Source: GCA-2688775 sp035288865 | GTDB lineage: Archaea; Nanobdellota; Nanobdellia; Woesearchaeales; GW2011-AR4 | Length of the DNA stretch: 43,922 nucleotides | NCBI GenBank assembly: GCA_035288865.1 | Contig: DATDZA010000041.1 | Location: 1 to 43,922 of the forward strand | Direction: 5' to 3' | Translations under genes and position numbers: made by a program | Part shown: one piece after another, positions 1 to 8,276 of the stretch | Layout: each line of letters starts with the position of its first letter | Numbering within the stretch: position 1 is the stretch's first letter | Notes under the pieces: generated by a model | The model's database searches: none | What the model saw: only the letters and a program-made list of their open reading frames with translations | What the model was told of the DNA's origin: nothing

Positions 1-15
1 GAATGTGAAAAATTT

Positions 16-131
16 TTGAGTGCGCGCGCCAAATTTCGTTGCGCACTCAATTTAAAATCAAAATGTTAGAAAAACTTTATGGAGGACGGCAAGGCAATTC
101 CTCTACACGCAAAGCGTGTAGTATCCTTGCC
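16..131 (+). other. Two strong inverted repeats upstream of the ArsA-like gene
   Basis: Two potential RNA hairpins lie in the non-coding left edge. The first has perfect 10-bp arms at 16-25 and 41-50 (core GAGTGCGC / GCGCACTC) around a 15-nt loop. The second has an outer stem GGCAAGG (88-94) / CCTTGCC (125-131) enclosing a tight inner hairpin CTACACGC-AAA-GCGTGTAG (103-121). They may be a terminator of an upstream gene, a leader of the ArsA-like gene, or part of an intergenic repeat family. Only the pairing is seen; function is unknown. Confidence 0.5.
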
Positions 132-164
132 TAGAAACAATAAGAATCATTACTTAGTAGTTAT

Positions 165-1098
165 ATGTCGCTCGAAAAATCACTTCAAGACAAAAAAATA
201 ACATTTTTTGTAGGCAAGGGGGGGGGTTGGAAAAACAACTTTGGCTGTAGCATCAGCGTTAAGTCTTGCAGAAAGAATGGATGGCAGGAGAGTTTTGATT
301 GCAAGCACAGATCCAGCGCATTCACTTACTGATACTTTTGGATTGCCGTATACACAAGGCAATGTTGTGCAGGTTTATGGGGATTTGCCCATAGATGTCG
401 TTCAGATAGAACCAAAAGAAGCCAAGGATTATTCTGGCGCATACGGGTTACTTAAATTTTTTAAATTTTTCCAAGACAGGGGAGTTCCACTGGATTTAGA
501 TTCCATATCCTGTGCGATTTCAACTGCAATTTATGCTACAACTCTGGAAGAAAACGGATACGGAAAATTGATTATTGATTCAGAGCCGACAGCCGGATTA
601 TATAGGCTTTTGGATTTGCCTGAAAATATTGATAAAAACTTAAGGAGGATGAGTAGGAATCCTATTTTAGTGGAAGCTTTTGATTTACTTCAATTTATTA
701 GCAAAGATGCGAGCCAATTTACTTCAAAGCAATTTCGCAAAGATGCTAAAACAGCCTCAAATTTATTGAGGGAATATAGGGATATCCTCCATGACCCCAA
801 TTCAGCAGGTTTTGTAGTTGTTTCCTCTCCTGAGCAAACTGTCTTGTCAGAAACAGAAAGATTGATAGCCCAATTACGACAATATAACTTTTCAGTTGAT
901 GGTGTTTTATTTAATAAAATACTTGAAAGAGATTATAACGCAGAAAAGGTCAGGACTTTTCAATTCGAAACAATAAGAGAATTTGCAGCAGCTAATACAG
1001 GCACGCCGGTAATTAGGATACCTTATTTAGATGCTAAATCTTTGGATCGTAAAGTTCTGCAACAACTCGGACAGGGAATCTTAATTTCCACTGTTTAA
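165..1098 (+). pseudogene. ArsA/Get3-family ATPase, frameshifted in the P-loop by a G9 tract
   Basis: Soluble ATPase of the ArsA/Get3 family, which handles arsenite-pump energisation or tail-anchored protein insertion. The ATG at 165 opens a frame reading up to GKGG. The run of nine G at 218-226 then shifts it. With eight G the frame reads GKGGVGKTT and joins the long downstream frame, giving about 310 aa, near family length. Downstream are the switch I motif STDPAHSL, a DSEPTAGLYRLL segment matching DTAPTGHTLR of Get3, and a family-like C-terminus. No CxxC zinc motif is seen. Either this is a homopolymer sequencing error, a real pseudogene, or a slippage-controlled gene. Family assignment is firm; function as arsenite versus tail-anchor ATPase is not. 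Confidence 0.85.
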
Positions 1099-1315
1099 TT
1101 AAACCGTCACCAGCACCTTGGAATTCCCACAGTAAAAGTAACTTCTCACGTTCTCTAAATTCAGATGTTTTTTTATTTTATTCAATTGTTTTCTTGCCTT
1201 CACAATCCTGTAAGAGCACTTGACTTCATACAAATCCAGGCGATTGCCATTTTTTGCAACAATGTCGATTTCCCCAAGAAAACGCTGGCCCGAAGCTGAG
1301 GAATCGTCACAATCT
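1099..1315 (-). pseudogene. Remnant of a PD-(D/E)XK nuclease (C-terminal part)
   Basis: Reading the minus strand from the in-frame stop near 1317 to the TAA at 1099-1101 gives about 70 residues. They include GEIDIVAKNG followed by LDLYEVKCS, the two halves of a PD-(D/E)XK catalytic core (E-x-D then E-V-K). Downstream is a basic helix (KARKQLNKIKKHL). There is no ATG, GTG or TTG before the motif and a stop lies just upstream, so this is the 3' end of a gene whose front is missing. It abuts the stop of the ArsA-like gene tail to tail, and the neighbouring minus gene ends right where it begins, as if inserted there. Function is not expected to persist. Confidence 0.7.
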
Positions 1316-1897
1316 TCAGTTCCGCATCAAGTCAGGATTAAATGTGCATCCAAGCTTCAGCTCAGTCGCCGGGGTGTTGGTAATCTCATGGCCGCTGAAA
1401 TGCTGTGTGGCCCTGACGTATGCCAAGCTTCTGTCTTTGGTATTGAGAATTCGAGCACGTAAAGCAGCGAATATTAACCACGCATCTTTGGTGCCCTTGA
1501 TGTATGATAGACAATCGCCAGCGGCAAAGTCTTCAATTACATGATTAATTGAAGCTTGCTCATTATCAGCGTCTAGTAGCGCGCCCTGCATTGCGCATGT
1601 AGTTTGCGTCAGTGCAGCCCGCGTCTTTTCAGAATCAGGATAGTTTAGGGCGATGTAGCGCTGGATGTCGTCGCGTACACCATCTCCGTCAGAATCAATG
1701 CCAGCAAGCGTTTGCTTTCCTGCCTCACCTGGGTCTGGCGGCAATGGAATCGGGTCAGCGGGAACTTGTATTAGCTTGGAAGATTGTTCCTTAGATAAAT
1801 ACCAAACTCCTGCGCCAACAACCAAAACTCCAACAATAATTAGAATTACGATTGGCACGTACCTATCGTGTTTCGACAGCTTTGGCCTTTTCATCAA
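1316..1897 (-). CDS. Membrane-anchored protein with a DxDGDGxRDD calcium-binding-like motif
   Basis: 193 aa. The basic N-terminus is followed by one membrane segment (about residues 14-33), a Pro-rich linker, then DSDGDGVRDDIQRYI (about residue 68), an acidic loop like those of thrombospondin type 3 or dockerin calcium sites. The rest is a helical domain with three cysteines. The chain probably sits outside the cell, held by the N-terminal helix. Proteins of this plan are common in proteobacteria. The gene is visibly richer in G+C than its surroundings and sits on a nuclease remnant, which suggests transfer. The exact function is unknown. Confidence 0.6.
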   Translation of the reverse strand: MMKRPKLSKHDRYVPIVILIIVGVLVVGAGVWYLSKEQSSKLIQVPADPIPLPPDPGEAGKQTLAGIDSDGDGVRDDIQRYIALNYPDSEKTRAALTQTTCAMQGALLDADNEQASINHVIEDFAAGDCLSYIKGTKDAWLIFAALRARILNTKDRSLAYVRATQHFSGHEITNTPATELKLGCTFNPDLMRN

Positions 1898-1982
1898 ACC
1901 ACTATTTTCATTGATATGGTGATTTATATAGATTTCGGTTAATTTTTAATTATGTAAAACAAATGTGCGAAGAAACAAAGAA

Positions 1983-2333
1983 TTATCTTATATACTCAAT
2001 CTCCCCGTTAACTAATCGAAATCTTCTGGTTACTTGATGGCCATCACGGATTTCAAACAGCCCAGGCTCGAAATTACCATTTTCCGTATTTCTAACTCGG
2101 CCAACAGCTTCAAATGTTCCATTTTCATCTATGTCCACATTGTAAGGTCCGTCTAGATTCTGAGGTAAACACATTCCTCCAAAGCCATATCGAAGCGGCA
2201 TGTACACTGCATTTGGTGCCAGATTTCTTTTTATATAATCCGCATCCCTATAGCATTTGGCCCTTTCTTGTAACTCTATTCCGGCGCCAAGCACTAATTC
2301 AATACCAATGAGTGGAGCCAGTAAATATTTCAA
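1983..2333 (-). CDS. Small putative secreted protein of unknown function
   Basis: 116 aa from a TTG start. A short hydrophobic N-terminus (LLAPLIGIELVLGAGI) looks like a signal peptide or anchor. The remainder has two cysteines, which could pair outside the cell, and a beta-rich C-terminus (NVDIDENGTFEAVGRV, then FEIRDGHQVTRRF). I do not recognise the family. It is co-directional with the calcium-motif protein downstream, about 85 bp away. No clear Shine-Dalgarno site supports the TTG, so the start is uncertain. Confidence 0.5.
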   Translation of the reverse strand: MKYLLAPLIGIELVLGAGIELQERAKCYRDADYIKRNLAPNAVYMPLRYGFGGMCLPQNLDGPYNVDIDENGTFEAVGRVRNTENGNFEPGLFEIRDGHQVTRRFRLVNGEIEYIR

Positions 2334-2553
2334 ACTAGGGTAAATAATTCCTCAGCACCTGAAACTTGACGTTCATTAACTACATTATTAACAGGACTCT
2401 TCATTTCAATAAGAAACGCCGATCTGTATAAATAATTTATGGTGGTTTCTCAAGGTCGTGCAATTAGTCAGTAACAATAAATTATAAAATAAATGAATGA
2501 AAATTAGCCAAAAACAGCTACATTTATATATTTACAATCTAAGAATTATTTTT

Positions 2554-3375
2554 ATGAAAGAGGTAGATAAACACACGAACCAGGACCCCCACGACAGAAT
2601 TTTCAATCTGCTCCTGTCAAAAACAGACGAGATTACATGGCAAACAATCATTTTTGACCTTGTCAAAAGCGAGCAAATGAATCCATGGGATATTGACATT
2701 AGCTTATTGACCCAAAAATACATTGAAATTCTAAGAAGCCTTAAAGAGCATGACTTCAGGATTTCAGGAAAAGTCCTGCTGGCAGCGGCAATCCTCCTAA
2801 AATTAAAATCTCACAAGCTAGTCGGTGAAGAATTAAGCGAGCTTGACCGGCTGCTGATGGGCGTGGAGGAAGAAATGGAAGAGCTTGGATTTGAAGAGCC
2901 CAGCCGTATCGCAAAGCTTGACGAAATTCCGACATTAATTCCCAGAACTCCTCAGCCAAGACAGAGAAAAGTCTCAATCTATGATTTGGTTGAAGCCCTT
3001 GAAAGGGCACTGGAAGTCAAGAAAAGAAGGCTGTTGCATTCAATTCCTCCTTTAAATATGGAAGCTCCCAAAAAGAAAAAAGACATAACTGAGATAATAA
3101 GGGAAGTTTACATCAAAATAAGGTCTTTTTTTGTCAGCACAATAAAAGAAAAATTAACTTTTGCAAAACTGCTGCCTTCAGAATCAAAGGACGACAAGGT
3201 GCATACTTTTATTCCATTATTGCATTTGGCTCAGCAGAATAAAATTGAATTAATACAAGATATGCCATTTGGAGAGATACAGATTCTGCTGAAGAAAAAG
3301 GAGGAAATAAAGGCAGAAGGAGGGGAACAGCTGCAGGAAAAACCTTTAGATCCAAAACCCATATCTGCCAAATAG
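2554..3375 (+). CDS. scpA: Segregation and condensation protein A (ScpA-like kleisin)
   Basis: 273 aa. ScpA is the kleisin that bridges SMC heads in the condensin-like chromosome segregation complex. The N-terminal domain (DEITWQTIIFDLVKSEQMNPWDIDISLL) is the typical ScpA helical bundle, followed by LLLKSHKL-like and acidic segments and a C-terminal winged helix (about residues 190-255). The frame is open upstream to an ATG at 2497, but a TATA-like TTTATATA at about 2523-2530 lies about 27 nt before the ATG at 2554, which supports a near-leaderless start there. No ScpB or SMC gene is seen in this window. A prs gene follows 59 bp downstream with its own promoter. Confidence 0.85.
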   Translation: MKEVDKHTNQDPHDRIFNLLLSKTDEITWQTIIFDLVKSEQMNPWDIDISLLTQKYIEILRSLKEHDFRISGKVLLAAAILLKLKSHKLVGEELSELDRLLMGVEEEMEELGFEEPSRIAKLDEIPTLIPRTPQPRQRKVSIYDLVEALERALEVKKRRLLHSIPPLNMEAPKKKKDITEIIREVYIKIRSFFVSTIKEKLTFAKLLPSESKDDKVHTFIPLLHLAQQNKIELIQDMPFGEIQILLKKKEEIKAEGGEQLQEKPLDPKPISAK

Positions 3376-3387
3376 CAAAACCAAATC

Positions 3388-3429
3388 TTTTTAAAGATGG
3401 CTTTATTCTATAAGCCCAATCAAAGGTGG
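3388..3429 (+). promoter_or_regulatory. prs promoter (TATA) and Shine-Dalgarno site that decides the start
   Basis: TTTTTAAA at 3388-3395 is a likely TATA box. AGGTGG at 3424-3429 matches an archaeal Shine-Dalgarno sequence and ends 5 nt before the TTG at 3435. The GTG at 3426 that opens the longest frame lies inside this site, so TTG is the more plausible initiator. Confidence 0.6.
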
Positions 3430-3434
3430 TTTTT

Positions 3435-4409
3435 TTGGAAAAGTTTCATCTCAAGTTAATATCGGGAACGGCGAACAGGAAACTCGCTGATGAAATATCA
3501 AAAATTCTTAAAGTTCCTTTGACTCCAGTGGATATTAGGCGATTCAGCGACGGTGAGATTTACTGCAGGATTCTGGAAAGCGTGAGAGGCGGAGATGTTT
3601 ACATCATCCAGCCAACGTCTCCAGACGCAAACCACAACATCATGGAGCTGCTGATAATGGTTGACGCTTTAAACCGCTCTTCTCCGGAAAAAATAACTGC
3701 AGTCATTCCGTATTTCGGCTATTGCCGCCAGGATAAAAAAACAAAGGCACGTGAGCCAATAACTGCAAAGCTCGTCGCAAACATGATTCAGATTGCCGGG
3801 GTCGACAGGGTGATTATGTTTGATTTGCACGTCGCCCAAGTGCAGGGATTTTTTGACATCCCAAGCGATAATCTTGATTTGATACCCCACGTCCTGGATT
3901 ATTTAATTGATAAAAATTTAAAGGACATAGTGATAGTAAGCCCGGACGCTGGAGGGGCTGCACGTGCAAGGTCCTACGCAAAAGTTCTGAACGCACCCAT
4001 CGCCATAATCGACAAAAGAAGGCCGGAGGCAAACGTTGCGGAAGTGCACAATGTCATTGGTGATGTCAAGGGAAAAACAGCTATTATTGTGGACGATTTA
4101 ATTGACACAGCGGGCTCAATTACAGAAGCCGCAGGCATACTGATAAAATTCGGAGCCAAGGACGTTTATGCTTTTGCAACTCACGGAGTCTTATCTGGGC
4201 CTGCAATAGAAAGAATAAAAAAATCGCATTTAAAGGAGCTCGTCATTACAAATACGATTGAAATTCCGCAGAAGAAAATGATAAGCAAAATCAAGGTTCT
4301 ATCTGTAGGGCCAATACTGGCAGAGACAATAAAAAGAACTCATGAAGGGCTGCCGATGGGAGTTGTCTACGAAGAGATGTATAGAAAATTGCAAAAAAAA
4401 TTGAAATGA
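3435..4409 (+). CDS. prs: Ribose-phosphate diphosphokinase (PRPP synthetase)
   Basis: 324 aa from TTG at 3435 (or 327 aa from GTG at 3426). It makes PRPP from ribose 5-phosphate and ATP for nucleotide, His and Trp synthesis. Visible family hallmarks are FSDGEIYCRI near the N-terminus, the flexible-loop region YFGYCRQDKKTKAREPI, the metal-binding DLHVAQVQGFF, SPDAGGAARA, and the PRPP-binding loop VDDLIDTAGSI. Length is normal for the class I enzyme. Its TGA overlaps the ATG of the prefoldin gene, so the two are translationally coupled. Confidence 0.95.
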   Translation: MEKFHLKLISGTANRKLADEISKILKVPLTPVDIRRFSDGEIYCRILESVRGGDVYIIQPTSPDANHNIMELLIMVDALNRSSPEKITAVIPYFGYCRQDKKTKAREPITAKLVANMIQIAGVDRVIMFDLHVAQVQGFFDIPSDNLDLIPHVLDYLIDKNLKDIVIVSPDAGGAARARSYAKVLNAPIAIIDKRRPEANVAEVHNVIGDVKGKTAIIVDDLIDTAGSITEAAGILIKFGAKDVYAFATHGVLSGPAIERIKKSHLKELVITNTIEIPQKKMISKIKVLSVGPILAETIKRTHEGLPMGVVYEEMYRKLQKKLK

Positions 4410-4822
4410 TGGAAGACAAAGAAAAACAAGCGCAGGAAATGTATGCAGAATATCAAATGCTGGACCAGCACATCAAGAAGATGCAGGCTCAGCTCGAGGC
4501 AATCACAAACCAGCTGATGGAGGCTGCATCAACAAATAGCGCCATTGATGATCTGGACAGGATAAAAAGCGGCAAGGAGATTTTTGTCCCTATAAGTTCT
4601 GGCATATTTGTGAAAGCAACGATAAAAGACACGTCCGACCTGCTTGTCAATGTCGGTGCAGGGGCCGTCGTGCAGAAAGACCGCGCATCGGCAAAGAAGC
4701 TTATTCAAAACCAGATTGAGGAAATGAAAAAAATCCATGAAAGGATGGTAAACGAACTCGAAAAAATGGCCGGCAGGGCAGGAGAAATAGAGCAAGTACT
4801 GCAGAAGATAATGCCGCAGTGA
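4406..4822 (+). CDS. pfdA: Prefoldin subunit alpha
   Basis: 138 aa. Cytosolic chaperone subunit that, with prefoldin beta, forms a jellyfish-shaped hexamer delivering unfolded chains to the thermosome. It has N-terminal and C-terminal coiled-coil helices flanking the central beta hairpins (EIFVPISSGIFVKATI, then LLVNVGAGAVV). Start is the ATG at 4406 in an ATGA overlap with prs; a second ATG at 4409 is equally possible. The neighbouring ftsY is the usual archaeal partner of this gene. Confidence 0.93.
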   Translation: MMEDKEKQAQEMYAEYQMLDQHIKKMQAQLEAITNQLMEAASTNSAIDDLDRIKSGKEIFVPISSGIFVKATIKDTSDLLVNVGAGAVVQKDRASAKKLIQNQIEEMKKIHERMVNELEKMAGRAGEIEQVLQKIMPQ

Positions 4823-4912
4823 TTAAAATTCTTGTCAAGTTTCATATTTTAAATTGTAACTTCAAATTTTTATGATGATTGCAAATATAAACTATTAATA
4901 AACAGATAAAAA

Positions 4913-6322
4913 ATGTTCAAATTTTTAAAAGACAAGCTGAAAAGCGCAATCTCAAAAATTTCAGAGGGCGTGGAGAAAGAAGGAAAAGTAGAGGAAAAAA
5001 TAGTAGAAAAAGCAATTGAAGAGCCAAAGGTCCAAAAAGGATTTTTCGCCAAAATAAAAGAAAAGTTCGTTGGGAAAGAAGAAAAGCCTGCAGAAGTGAA
5101 AAAAGAAACGTCAGAAAAAAAAGAATTTGAAGAAGAAAAAGTATATAACACAATAGAAAAAGAAAAATTAATTGAGGAAAAGAAAAAAGAGGCAACAGAA
5201 ACTAAGCACGTTCGTTATGGGCTAAAAAAAGAAGATAATCAAAAAACGTCATGGCACAATGAGATAAAAAAGGAAGAGCATAAAATAAAAAAATCTGAAG
5301 AAAAGTCAATTCACAAAGCTGAATTCAAGGAAATTCCTAAATCTATTCAAAAAGAAGAAGTTAAGGAAATAATCAAAAAACACGAAGAGCCAAAAAGAAC
5401 CGATGAAGTAGAAAAAATAATAAAAGAAGAGCCTGAGAAGAAAGGTTTCTTTGCCTCATTGAAAGAAAAAATAATTACAACAAAAATAAATGCGCAGCAA
5501 TTTGAAGGCCTGTTCTGGGAACTGGAAATTGCGCTGATGGAGAATAATGTTGCAGTTGAGGTCATCGAGAAAATCAAATCTGACCTAAAAAAAGTATTGG
5601 TAGAAAAGCCAATAAGAAGAACGAAAGTTGAAGATACGATCCAGGAAACATTAAAAGTCTCAATAATGAGCTTATTTGAATCAAATGATTTTAAGCTCAC
5701 CGAAGAAATAGAAAATAAAAAAGAAAAGCCGTACGTGATTGCATTTTTTGGAATTAACGGAAGCGGCAAAACAACTAGCATTGCAAAGATTGCAAATATG
5801 CTGAAAGAAAAAAATATTTCCTGTGTTTTGGCTGCCGGCGACACATTCAGAGCAGCTTCAATTGAGCAGCTTCAGCTTCACGCAGATAAAATAGGAATCA
5901 AATTAATCAAACATGCCTATGGAAGCGACCCGGCAGCAGTTGCTTTTGACGCAATAAAGCACGCAAAATCAAAAAATATAGATGCTGTATTGATTGACAC
6001 TGCTGGACGGATGCATTCAAATCAAAATTTAATTGACGAAATGAAAAAAATTATCAGAGTTGCCAAGCCTGATTTGAAAATATTTGTCGGGGAAAGCATT
6101 ACTGGAAATGATTGTGTTGAGCAGGCAAAGACATTCAATGAATCGGTTGGAATTGATGGAATAATTCTTGCAAAAGCAGATATAGACGAGAAAGGCGGTG
6201 CGGCTGTTTCTGTTTCCTATGTGACTAAAAAACCTATTTTGTATTTTGGAGTCGGGCAGGAGTATAAAGATTTAAAGCCTTTTGACTCCAAAATAATTAT
6301 GCGTAATTTGGGCTTCGTCTGA
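4913..6322 (+). CDS. ftsY: Signal recognition particle receptor FtsY
   Basis: 469 aa. SRP-receptor GTPase that docks ribosome-SRP complexes at the membrane. The NG domain spans about residues 185-469: Walker A GINGSGKTT, DTFRAAS, DTAGR, GESITGND (usually GDxxAGND), and G4 AKAD in place of the usual TKxD. The first about 180 residues are an extremely Lys/Glu-rich A region, longer than in most archaea. Three amphipathic elements of the form FFxxKEK occur: at the N-terminus (FKFLKDKLK), near residue 43 (GFFAKIKEK) and near residue 180 (GFFASLKEK). They are probably membrane-targeting helices. It follows prefoldin by 90 bp; its 3' end overlaps the convergent gene by 26 bp. Confidence 0.95.
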   Translation: MFKFLKDKLKSAISKISEGVEKEGKVEEKIVEKAIEEPKVQKGFFAKIKEKFVGKEEKPAEVKKETSEKKEFEEEKVYNTIEKEKLIEEKKKEATETKHVRYGLKKEDNQKTSWHNEIKKEEHKIKKSEEKSIHKAEFKEIPKSIQKEEVKEIIKKHEEPKRTDEVEKIIKEEPEKKGFFASLKEKIITTKINAQQFEGLFWELEIALMENNVAVEVIEKIKSDLKKVLVEKPIRRTKVEDTIQETLKVSIMSLFESNDFKLTEEIENKKEKPYVIAFFGINGSGKTTSIAKIANMLKEKNISCVLAAGDTFRAASIEQLQLHADKIGIKLIKHAYGSDPAAVAFDAIKHAKSKNIDAVLIDTAGRMHSNQNLIDEMKKIIRVAKPDLKIFVGESITGNDCVEQAKTFNESVGIDGIILAKADIDEKGGAAVSVSYVTKKPILYFGVGQEYKDLKPFDSKIIMRNLGFV

Positions 6323-7013
6323 TGTCCGATTCCGAAACTTGCTGATTTTTGAGCGCACCTAAAAGCCTCTCCCTAATCCCAGTTGCATCAAGTTTATAAA
6401 ATGTGTCCCAATCAAAAACTGCCATTTTTTGCCTTACTTGGCCATTGCCCAAATTCTCCAATGAATACCATCGGTCAACTGAAGCTCCAACTTGTCTTAA
6501 TTCCAAACCATTTTTTCCAGCAATCTGATAGTTAAATACATTTCCTATCTGTAGGGCACCACCTTTAATTTCCCCATTGAAATTTATCAATACGCCGTAA
6601 TCTTCATCACGGACCTTAATTATACTACGCGCGGAAAAATTCATCATTTGACTAGTATATTTAGAAGCATTTTCAATTTTAAATTCTCGAGATAAGTAAT
6701 GCTCGTCGCCAGACATAGTTGCAATATTCTCTTCCAAAGCGTTATCCGGATGGCTTAAATTTGGTATTTTACCTTCCTGCTGATATCGAGCGTAATATTG
6801 TTGCAGCGTTTCAATATCCCCGACAAGAAATTGTGGATCTTTTGCTTCTAATGGATTATAGTCTTTTTGCTCTACGGCATGGAGGTTTCCAAGATTATCA
6901 ACAGAGTAAAATTTTTCACTCTCAACAAACCTCACAGTGTATCTTTGCTACCTATCGGATTGCCGATTTGTCGCTCTTAAAACTGCATTTGCTACAATAA
7001 GCTCCAACGGCAT
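6297..7013 (-). pseudogene. Unknown protein; reading frame interrupted by one in-frame TAG (intact part 6297-6935)
   Basis: The uninterrupted part runs from a GTG at 6935 to 6297 (212 aa). I do not recognise it. It is polar, with no membrane segment, and beta-rich in its second half. The same frame continues upstream beyond a single TAG (6948-6950) to an ATG at 7013, adding 21 codons (MPLELIVANAVLRATNRQSD) of normal-looking coding sequence. A TATA-like TTTATAAAA lies further upstream (about 7055). So the gene is either 212 aa from GTG, or a 238-residue gene broken by an amber codon. It converges on ftsY with a 26-bp overlap. Confidence 0.5.
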
Positions 7014-7103
7014 CAAAATTAGCTGCCTTCTTGAAATTTACATAATTGCTGATTTAGCTGACATTTTATAAAGAATGTTATTATCTGAATAATATTTACA
7101 AAA

Positions 7104-7766
7104 TCACTCAAACTCTATCTTCCCTTCCAGATAAACTCCTTTATGCAGTTTAACCGGCCGCCATTCGTCGACAACTAAATCTGCATTAAGCCACCCTGCT
7201 AATTCCTCAGCATTTCCAATTGTAGCACTCAATCCGATTATCTGGACATTTTTTAACAGCTGTTTTAGAATAGTCAAAAGTATTTCTAGCGTAGGGCCAC
7301 GCTCCGTATCGTTCAGCAAATGAATTTCATCAACTACCACAACAGAAATATTTGACAACCACTCGGCGTGATGCCTTGTAAGCGAATCCAGCTTTTCAGA
7401 CGTTGTAACTATCAAATCATAATCTGCGAGGTAAGGATCAGATGAGTCGATATCTCCAATTGATAAACAGATTTTCGCAACTTTGCCATATCTTCTTTTG
7501 AAATCCCTGTATTTCTCAGATGCTAATGCTTTTAACGGAACAATATAAATCGCCTTTCCCTTTTTTTCCATTATGGATTTTAATGCAGCCAGTTCGGCAA
7601 TCAAAGTCTTCCCGGACGCTGTTGGAGTGCAGACCAATAAATTTTTCCCGTCGAGAAGTCCTTTCTTTATTGATTTTTCCTGTGATGGCCTAAGTTGGGT
7701 GATCTCTTTTCCTAGGATTTCATATAGCTCTTCTGGAATTTTATCTTTGATTAATTTTAGTTCCAT
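7104..7766 (-). CDS. Hel308/Ski2-like helicase, truncated to the first RecA domain
   Basis: 220 aa from ATG at 7766. Superfamily 2 helicase: Q-like LRPSQEKSI, Walker A TPTASGKT, motif Ia PLKALASEK, motif Ib TTSEKLDSL, Walker B DEIH, motif III LSATIGN. It then ends in GKIEFE plus a stop just where RecA domain 2 should begin. Motifs IV-VI, winged-helix and ratchet domains of Hel308 (about 700 aa) are absent, and downstream DNA to 7014 shows no continuation in any frame. The start is supported by a TATA (CTTTATATG on the minus strand, about 25 nt upstream). It is either a decayed gene or one half of a split helicase. Confidence 0.8.
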   Translation of the reverse strand: MELKLIKDKIPEELYEILGKEITQLRPSQEKSIKKGLLDGKNLLVCTPTASGKTLIAELAALKSIMEKKGKAIYIVPLKALASEKYRDFKRRYGKVAKICLSIGDIDSSDPYLADYDLIVTTSEKLDSLTRHHAEWLSNISVVVVDEIHLLNDTERGPTLEILLTILKQLLKNVQIIGLSATIGNAEELAGWLNADLVVDEWRPVKLHKGVYLEGKIEFE

Positions 7767-7822
7767 AATTTTAGATATCCTTAACCACATATAAAGATTA
7801 TGCAAAATTTGGTAATTTAGAT

Positions 7823-7859
7823 TCACTATCATAGAGTAGCAAAAATAGAAAGATTTATA
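7823..7859 (+). promoter_or_regulatory. Promoter module shared with the signal peptidase gene
   Basis: TCACTAT at 7823-7829 followed by ATAGAAAGATTTATA at 7845-7859 (BRE plus TATA). The same 15-mer, with the same TCACTAT about 20 nt before it, occurs at 35441-35475. It drives the small membrane protein whose ATG is 24 nt after the TATA end. Two independent copies suggest a common regulator or promoter class. Confidence 0.6.
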
Positions 7860-7883
7860 AAGCCAATAATACCTACATCATAC

Positions 7884-8261
7884 ATGGCAACAATAGATGA
7901 CGTGGTTGATAAAGGAAGAGGTGCAGTGGGAGGGGCAGTGGAAGCTACAAAAGATTATGCTGTAAGAGAGGTCAAACACGGATTTTGGGATAAATTATTC
8001 GAGGGAACTCTTGCAGCTATTGGAGCTGGAGTAGGTTATTATTTGGGAGCCCCTTTTGAGAGCATTTACACAGCCATTGGAGCTAGTTTTATTGGTTTAT
8101 CAGTAGGCTACACGACAGCCCAGCTGACTAGCCTTCCGATAAATATGTACCATAATATAACAAGTTTTTTCCAATATGGGAAGGAATTAATATTTGGCAA
8201 AAAGAAAACCGAATCTCCAAAATCACCCATCGGATCACCTCAGTCTGCATACGCCACTTAG
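7884..8261 (+). CDS. Small membrane protein of unknown function
   Basis: 125 aa. An N-terminal amphipathic stretch (residues 1-35) is followed by two hydrophobic Gly/Ala-rich segments (about 39-57 and 60-80) that look like a helical hairpin. A short polar tail rich in Lys, Ser and Pro follows. The N-terminus resembles YtjA/DUF883-like amphipathic helices only in general character. It is transcribed alone from a strong TATA promoter with a short leader. The promoter module is shared with the signal peptidase gene at 35.5 kb, hinting at an envelope role. Family not recognised. Confidence 0.6.
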   Translation: MATIDDVVDKGRGAVGGAVEATKDYAVREVKHGFWDKLFEGTLAAIGAGVGYYLGAPFESIYTAIGASFIGLSVGYTTAQLTSLPINMYHNITSFFQYGKELIFGKKKTESPKSPIGSPQSAYAT

Positions 8262-8276
8262 GAACATCTCTATTTT

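Noticed and set aside
79..201. 40-aa plus-strand frame starting MEDGKAIPLH
   Set aside because: Runs through both arms of a strong hairpin and overlaps the ArsA-like gene start; no similarity recognised.
6948..6950. Pyrrolysine or general TAG recoding
   Set aside because: TAG is a normal terminator for other genes in the window (for example scpA at 3373-3375), and no pyl gene is seen.
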